Source of the DNA: Leptasterias polaris
Taxonomy: Eukaryota; Echinodermata; Asteroidea; Forcipulatida; Asteriidae
Direction of reading: 5' to 3'
Assembly: GCA_037783415.1 (NCBI GenBank)
Contig: JAZGTN010000022.1
Location: 6,856,001 to 6,920,000 of the forward strand
Length of the DNA: 64,000 nucleotides
Shown: positions 51,801 through 60,800 of the stretch, piece by piece
How positions within the stretch are numbered: position 1 is the first letter of the stretch
Layout of the letters: each line of letters starts with the position of its first letter
Program-made: the position numbers and the translations under genes
Notes under the pieces: generated by a model
What the model was told of the DNA's origin: nothing
Databases searched by the model: none
Seen by the model: only the letters and a program-made list of their open reading frames with translations

Positions 51801-54800
51801 TTAAATGCAAGGGAGAAATGCAAAGTTAAACGAGCAGTAACTCAGAGTTAGACCTTGTGTGCAAACTGTATACTTAATTTTGAGTTGAACAAAGAAAAAT
51901 TGACTAAAGCAGGATTTGAACCAACAACCTCCAGATTATTGTGCCGGTGCTCTACCAACTGAGCTATCTAGCCCTAATGCTGTCAGTCTCCCTATTTTGT
52001 CAATATCTTTGTTCAGCGGTGCCAGTCAGAAGCCAAACAACCTATAACTGCCGTGTAGCCAGGGATCACACCTAAGTTTTCTAACTTTTTATTTACACGG
52101 CAGTTACAGGTTAAATGGTTCCTGACTGGCACCACCGATTAAAGTTTTGACAAAATAGGGAGACCGCCAACATTAGAGTTAGATGGCTCAGTCGGAAGGC
52201 TGTAGGTTCAAGTCCCACTCTAAGCAATTTTGCTATGGTCAACCCGAAATCATTTTAAATTTAATTATTTATTCGAATGCAAGTCTTGAAAGAGTCTTTT
52301 GTAAAGTTTGTATGCTAGTCTAAATAGGGCTCAACAATGAATGGTCTCAATCTCACCATTAAACTTTTGAGGTCTCAATCTCACTGTTAAACTTTTGAGG
52401 TCTCAAACTTGAAACCAACACTAGAAAAATTGTCTTCTTAGGGTTTACTTAGAGATTTTTTATTTTTATTTGTTTAATACCTTGTTGACGAGAGTTTCCT
52501 GATCTACTCCATAAGCGAGTGCTTCAATACCAGTTCTAGACAGTATGAGATATTGATGGCTAGAATCATGAGAGAAGGTGACGACGACAGGCTCTGTAAA
52601 GCTGCAAAACAAAAAGTGGGAGATTCTCAATATGGTAAAAATCAGAGTTGACGAGCCTGTTCAATGGATATTTAATGCTGATAAAACATACAAAATGATG
52701 CTAAATATGCATTGTATACTCTTGCAGTGCACTGTATAGGACTTATGCATTGACGTCATGACACCGCTATCTTACGAGTAAAGCAATGATGAAACAATGG
52801 AAACATACAGTTTTCGCGTGGTGCGCAAGATGGTTCAATGAGCAACCTCCTTCTGACCTGTACATGAGAACCCCCTACTCAAGTGACGTCATGTACATGA
52901 GGTCTATTAACCCTCTTGCTGTCTGACCATTCAATACCATTCACTGTGGTTTTGAATGATAGATAAGCTATGCCAGCCTTGCAATATGATACCATGAGGG
53001 AATGCATGTACACAGTACACAGTTAGTTCTGTGCACAGTTGTGCCACCATACACAACTTTGGCAGTTGAATGGTTTCAAATGGTTGGTCAACTCACTTGA
53101 AAATGTTGCGAACAGTAGGAGGGTTAAATAAGTGTAATGCCATGCATTATAATCTGTACATTACTACTTGGTTTAGCAATCAACATTCCAGAATTAATGA
53201 CTGCAGTCAAAGTACACACAAGTCAAAGCCAACTTCCCAAAATAATTTTTGGACATAACTTGAACTTTCACAAAGGAAACTCTACAGTCATGTGATGTGT
53301 TGTAAACAATATAAATTATGTGTTATCCATTGTAATAATAATAATAATGAACCATTCTTGTATAGCGCATATCACATTCACAGGGAAGTCTCTATGCGCT
53401 TTGAGATGAAAAATAGAAGAGAAATTAAAGTAAGACAAAAAGACAAGTAAGTACATGAATGAAAAAACTAGTTGACACAGTAAGACATACTGGAGGCTAT
53501 TGCAAAAATAAATGTGTTTTTAGCTTCGTCTTAAAAGAATTCACTGTTTGCACTTGTTTTATGTTGTCAGGAAGACTATTCCATAATTCTGCTGCTGCTA
53601 CTGCAAAAGCTCTGGCCCCATAAAATTTGTAAAAGGGGTCAATTAAATCAGCCAGCCAAAACACAGTTTTAACAAATATGGCTGAGTTGATCGGCCAGGG
53701 ACTCTGCAGGTTAAAAATATTCAACAAATTTGATTTCTTACATTCATCTTTTTCAAGGCTGACATGTCTTAGAAATCAAGTGTCAGGCCTTGCACTTGAG
53801 CTTTTTTGCAAAGTAGCCAACTGGGCTAGTAAACTGTGGGTTTTACTGGCCAACAGGAATTTTAAGGCGCCCAGATTTGAAACATCTTGTCATAAATTTA
53901 TCAGTCTGATGTGATCTGGAAGCAACGACAACCAGTTTAATGGTAAAATCAAGATACATGTACCTGTTCACAAAAATGAATTAAAAAATTGTTTACATCT
54001 CAAAAGGAAGAAATATGAGCATTTAAAACAAGTAGGTTGCGCAGTTTTTAGCAGCCAACAGGGCAAGTTGGAGGGGTGTTTACTAGCGCACCGCAGTTTT
54101 TACTAGACAATGCACACCAGGCTAGTGTTAAGGGTGAGCCCTGAGTGTGTTAACAACAGGTTGCAGATTGTCTGCAGCATAGTGGGAAAATTTAAAAGCA
54201 TACACAGAAAGAATGTTCTAGATAAATGAAAAGGAACAACAATATCTCACCTATGGAAATCAATGTCATTGGTTGCCAGATCAAGTAGGCATACTCCACC
54301 ATACCGTCCTCTACCAACATCAAGCTTGGTATTACCCCTATACCACAAAGCGGCAGAGTTCTTGGTGACCAACATTCCAGTCACTTTCAGGTCCCTGAAG
54401 GCCTTAGAAGCTCTGATCGCTGCCGAAGGCCTGCAGGACTCAGCCTCCTGGTCTGTCTTGATGTAGATCTTGGGTCGGTAGGATGACAGGGAGTTGTGTC
54501 TGGTTTGTGGCTTCTGGAAGCCCGAGATCCCTCCAGGAAGCTTCTTAGTATTTACGACAACTGAGGTAAGATTTAACTTTGAGTGAGTCAACTCAGTCAC
54601 ACCAATCCTCTGTAGCCAATTGACCTCTACCTGACCTCCATCTGACCCCTGATCCCTTGATAACTTCTTTGACGCTGTTGACAGCATACTCAACCAGCTT
54701 CTATTCCCCAGCGTTCCAACTTTCTGAACTTTGACCCTCCCATGCATATACACCATCTCATCTTCGTCCATGTCTGCAACCTCTCTCCCACCATGTAAAG

Positions 54801-57800
54801 AGGCGAACCGAGATGACCTCTGAACTTTGACATGGTAAGGGTATGCATTGAAGTACTCAGTCAGGTTGAGCTTGTAGATGTTATACTTGGCTTGCTGCTG
54901 AGTCAGGATGAGGTACTGTAAGTCAGGGGTGACATCTAGACTATCTGGATGGAGGGGTTTCAGGGTCTCTAGAGTAGCACTTGGGTATAAATGATGGAGG
55001 AACTTCTGGAAGTGGACAGTGGCGACCAACAACTTTCTGCTCAGGGAATGTACAGCTGTGATATGAGTCACGAAAAATAATGTAATTTCTTTTAGTTTTT
55101 CCTGTTTAACCCCCCCCCAAAAAACTGTCATTGCAGAAAGAACTTAAACTAAATAACTACAATAGGGTCCATCTTAGAGATCTGCTAAGCACATCATGTT
55201 GCGGAGTGGATAAAAGATCTGCTTTTAAAAATGGTAATCAGCTAAAATGGCAGAAGATGCACAGTATGTTAAGAAACGCTTTCTGATCTGAAGTGGATCA
55301 CTTTAATATGAAAAGAGGCCTTTGGCAGCCAGCCACATCAAACCATATATGACCATGGAGCACAGCCAGAGATTGAAAGTGTTTGATTTTTCTCCAGGAG
55401 GAAAAGTAGTTAAAGGCAAGCACTTTAAGCACTAGCCTTAAAGGGTCTGTAATGACTTTGAAAATTAATGGCAATAAAAACTTATGTGGTAAGAGGTACA
55501 GCAGCTTTTGATAGTATAAAGCATTTTCAGAATCATTTCACTTCGAAATAATGTGGTTATGGAAAAGGAGTTCAGGTTTTATGCCCCAAAATTTGAATAT
55601 GAGGACATTTCTGTCAGAAACGTTTCTCAGATTGTGTATTCCAATAGGGAATATTCTTCCTGTGTGGACATATTCACTCTGGTTTTTGGCGTTATCTCAA
55701 AAACGTGACCACCATTTAAAGTAAAATTTTCACAGGTAAGTTTTATTGTATTTATCAACATTTATATAGGATTAAAACAATCGAACGGTTCCAAAAACCA
55801 AAGGTATACTAACCTTTGCCTTTAAGTGTCATCCGCCAACGAGCCACCAATTACCAATTATTTAGCAACACAGCCCATTACTTCATTCTTGTGAGGGCAA
55901 GGCAGTTTTTCCTCAGTCAAAACAATTCCTTTGACAGAGCTATCTACTGGAATATTACAAAGGGCACCGAGGCAATTTCCACAAATCTTTGCTTTCACAA
56001 TGTCTAAGACGCATGGGAATAACACATGAGGGTATGTTCAACATTTCCACATACCGGTAAGTAACAGTGGCTGTAATTGGTCAATAATTTAGAGGTGGCT
56101 GCTTCATGGATCAGATTATTATCCAATAGAATGAAAGGATACAAATGTTACCAGACTGGTGCAACAGAAACACCAGTCCATGCAGCAGTTTGCTATCAAT
56201 TACACTGCCTTCTTTCGGGTCCCAGACCAACTCGATACGATCCTTGAGCTCAGGGCTTACATCCTGGATGAAGGATAACTTCAAGATGGAGCGATCAAAG
56301 AGGAGAGTTGTAGAAGAGGATTCAAACGCCAAGACATGGATACAGGATGGATCTGGGAGACCTAAGAACCAAATATAAATGAAAAATAATAAACTTACTA
56401 CAAAAGGATAATTCTAGTCACAGTCATGACAGTAAGTCGACCATTATCTCAGAAATGTGGTTTTCTTAATTATTATTATTATTATTTTATTTGCCATAAC
56501 AGTACAAAACAAAATACAAGACAATATACCCCGAGATGGGCAAGGGACAACAAAAGCAAATACATACTATGATCCGTAGATCTGTTGCCCCACATCTGGG
56601 GTACACAATGAAATAAATATAGATTTAAACATATAATATAGTACACGCAATAATAAAAGCAGATAATAATACAAAACCAATAATAAATAAATAATAAATA
56701 ACTAATTTATAAAACGAAAATAAATGAGTAAAATAACAGTAAAAGTAAAGATAAACAAATAAAGAAGTATGTATATAAATAAATAAATAAATAAACTTGT
56801 AAATAAATAAATAAATAAACTTGTTAATAAATAAAAACGATTTAAATAAAAACGATTTAAAATATTGCACAAGTGAATGGGCTATAGCAGGCTATTAAAA
56901 GGGTGGACTAAACCCCAAACAAGTCCCAACACTAGAGCCACACTCCCCTCCCCGGAGAATTATAATACATGTATAAATAAATAAAAATGAGAACAAATAA
57001 AATAGTACAAAATTTACAAGTAAGAAAGAGTAATACAAAAATACGGACAGAAAGCCCTGCCCACACTGAGAAAAATAATAAAAACTATTCAAGTTGATTC
57101 ATGAGATTGGCAGACAGAATATCTAAGTGATTTGAGGAAGCTGTGGAAGGGCAATAGCAGTAGGGAATTACGAATGTTTTCTGGTAAACTAGACCAAAGT
57201 CTGGGGAAAAGATGAGGAGCAGACAAATGCAAAGCATCGGTTCTAGCATACAGGTGTTTGAAGGTGAGAACGTCAGGATATCTATGGTTGACAGAAATGA
57301 TGCCAGCCACATCACAATGAATAAGGTTAAACTTACACTTAATGATAAAATACAAAACAGAAAAATTACGACGAATTGACAGAGACGACCAATTAAGGGA
57401 CTTAAGTCTATCGGGGTAAGACATCTCACCCATCCTCTGCCCAAGAATAAATCGAGTAGCACGTTTTTGTACCCGTTCAAGGGCCTGAGTCTGGAGAGAT
57501 GTATGAGGGAGCCATGCTGGCATACCATATTCTAAAATAGGGAGAACTAGAGATTTATAAAGACAGAACTTGGCTGAAACAGAAGAATTGAAAGCAATGG
57601 TCTTAATGAGGCCCAATGTTCTATTGGCACTTGAAACAACATTCTTGATATGGTTAGTCCAAGAGAGCTGAGCATTCAGAGTGACTCCAAGGTATTTGAC
57701 AGAGGTTGTGGGTTGCAAGGGAAAACCTGAAAGAGTGTAAACAGGGGGGTTGAGAGAGTGTTTACGGGAAATATGCATGATTTTGGACTTTGTAGGGTTG

Positions 57801-60800
57801 AACGTCATACCATTGGAGACACTCCAAGTGCTCAGCTCATCAAGGTCATGCTGGAGGGAGCTTACATCTAAACAGGAACGGATTGGACGATAAATTAATA
57901 CATCATCAGCGAAAAGAACACAATTAGAACTGAGGTTGTAAGATATATCATTGATGAATAAATTGAATAACAGGGGCCCAAGAACACTACCTTGAGGAAC
58001 ACCAGAGCTAACTACGGACCATGAGGAGTTCATACCTACAAATGTGACTCTTTGTTGACGATCAACCAGAAAATCTTTAATCCAACTCCAGAGAGAGCCA
58101 CGGATGTTAAAATTACTAGCAAGTTTACGTACAAGTATATGATGGGGCATACGGTCAAAAGCTTTACTCATATCCAAGAAAACTGCATCAATCCTTGGGG
58201 GACTACGCTTATCTAAAGTGGTAGCCCATGAATGATACACATTCATAAGTTGGGTGACACAGGATTTGTGAGGAACAAAACCATGCTGCTTATCAGACAA
58301 TAAACAATTAGAATTTAAATGATCTTTAACAACATTAGATAACAGTCTCTCCATGATCTTGCTAACGAGAGAAGTGAGAGCAATAGGCCTATAGTTACTA
58401 AGAAGGGAACGGTCACCAGTTTTAAACACGGGGGTAATATTGGCAAGCTTCCAACCACGGGGAAGGCGTCCACAGGCAATGGAATCATTGAAGATCCTAC
58501 AGAGAACTGGAGAGATAGTAGAAACTGTGTTACGCAAGAATTTAGCACTGATTCCATCTGGCCCAGGAGCCTTCCCCAGAGGTAAAGAAGATAAGGTACG
58601 CTGAATATCATCAACTGAGAAGTTAACACTAGACAGAGCTGGAATGGGAAAATCACATGTGGGAGGGTCTTGACAAACAGGGACATCAGCAGAAAAAACT
58701 GAAGCAAAATAAGTATTAAAAGCACAAGCTATTTCATGAGGTTTGACTAGTGTTTGGGCATTATGTTTAAAAGACAATGGGGTAGGTGATCGTTTCCTGC
58801 TACGAACAAAGGACCAAAAACTTTTTTTGTTGTCCTTGGATGAAAACATGTTATTAACAAAGTGTTTATAAGCCTTGCGAGTGCAATATTTTAGCTGATT
58901 ACGTACAAGTTTATAAGAGTTCCAATCAGCAAGAGATCCAGAGCGCTTAGCCTTGGAAAACAGTTTACGCTTTACTGAGCACAAATGTTTCAGGTCAGCA
59001 TCAACCCATGGAGAATTGTTCCTTTTCCTTGTCCGCTTTATAGAACCAGGAATGGCGTCTTTGACAGCAGCATTAATCAGATCCAAAACACCTTCCCATG
59101 AAGAGTCGATGTCATCTTTGTCAACAACAAGATCCCAGGGAGCATATTGGAGGAGAGCGTTGAGATGAGTGATGGAATCAGGATTGTAAGACAAAAACTG
59201 TCTAACAACAGAGGGATGCGGGGGAGAAGTATTCAGACGAGTGACGAACTGAACGGCAAGATGATCGCTGGTAACAGGGTTGGGAACAGTCTCAACGGAT
59301 ACGAAGTTATGCGGAGAACTACTGAAGACCAAATCGATGGTGGACCCAGAAGAAATGGTATCATCACTACATGGGGGACGGGTGATGTCTGTGACAAGCT
59401 GAAATAGGTTTAACGAGTCGGCAAATTCATACAAATGAGAGCGGTTCGGAGAGTCGGCTACTGCAGGATTACAGTCAATGTTGAAATCTCCCATGAGAAT
59501 AATACAGTCAAATTTGGGAAGAAAGTGATCCATTCTTGAGACCACGGCGTTGAGATCATCCCAAAACGAAGTAGTTGCGCAGGGAGGGCGATATAATGTG
59601 CCAAGAAGACATCTTCCACGATGACAGGATAAGGACACCCACAAGAGTTCAAGCTCAGGGGAGTCAAACTCGGCATGGTGGACAGGATGGATGTTTGCTT
59701 TGACTGCAGTCAAGATGCCACCACCGCGAGAGGGACTAGATTTATTAAGATACGGTTGTGACATGACAGTTTGTTTTTGATGAGTATATACTCAGTCTGC
59801 AGTAACACCATGTAATAATATTTACTTTGCTGTGTAGAATTGTTCTTATAAATGAAGTTGTTTTGCTATTTTTCTCCTGCCAGAGTAGATTGGGAAAACT
59901 ACCACTGAGTAGATTCTGCTGTTTTTCAAAATCTACTGCGGGACAGTAGATAAATAGCAGGACAAGTTCTTATAAGTATAATTTTAGTAATAAACCATAT
60001 TAAGGGAAATTTACTGGGTAATCCTTTTTATTAATTTGTGGTTGAAAAAAGAAGAATTGACTAGAGCAGGATTGGAATCTGTGACTTTCTGATAACTTTC
60101 CGGCGCTCTACCAACTGAGCCATCTAGCTTTAATGTTGGCAGTCTCCCTATTTTGTCAATATCTTTGTTTGGGGTGTCAGTCAGATCAGAAGCCATTCAA
60201 CCTGTTACTGTTGTTAAGGTACAAACTGGGAAGCAGTGTAGGAGAGGGGATATGGACTGCAATTGAAGAAATTGAACTTCATGAAATTAGAGTTCTAACA
60301 AATAAGCATTTAGTATTTGAGAAAAAATGGAGCTCTTAAAAAAGAGATCTGCACACTTGCCTTCCTTTGAGTCGTTGTATAGAATCTGCTGTAATTGTTG
60401 TTTGGTGCATTTTACTGAGTGAGGCACAGTCACTTTAAGTTCGTCAGAATCGATGGATAAATGGTGTACACTTAAACTGCAGTCGTTACTGATGACAAGG
60501 AGAGAAGCTTCACAGGATTTAGACGATACTGTTGCCTCACTGCGGTGAATTCTGTAGGTTACAAGTAAAGACAAAGTCCTTGTAAAATGATTAACACAGA
60601 GTGAGTGAGTGTCGTGGCCGAGCGGTCTAGGTCACCGGACCTAAGCTCTGGTGTTTTCAGCAGCAGAGTGTGGGTTCGATACCCGGTCATGACACTTGTG
60701 CCCTTGAGCAAGGCACTTAACCATAATTGCTTTGAAAAAGTTGGGAAGGTAGTGCATTCTGCTCTACCAGACAGGCTCCTAGTGGATGATACCCATGCCT

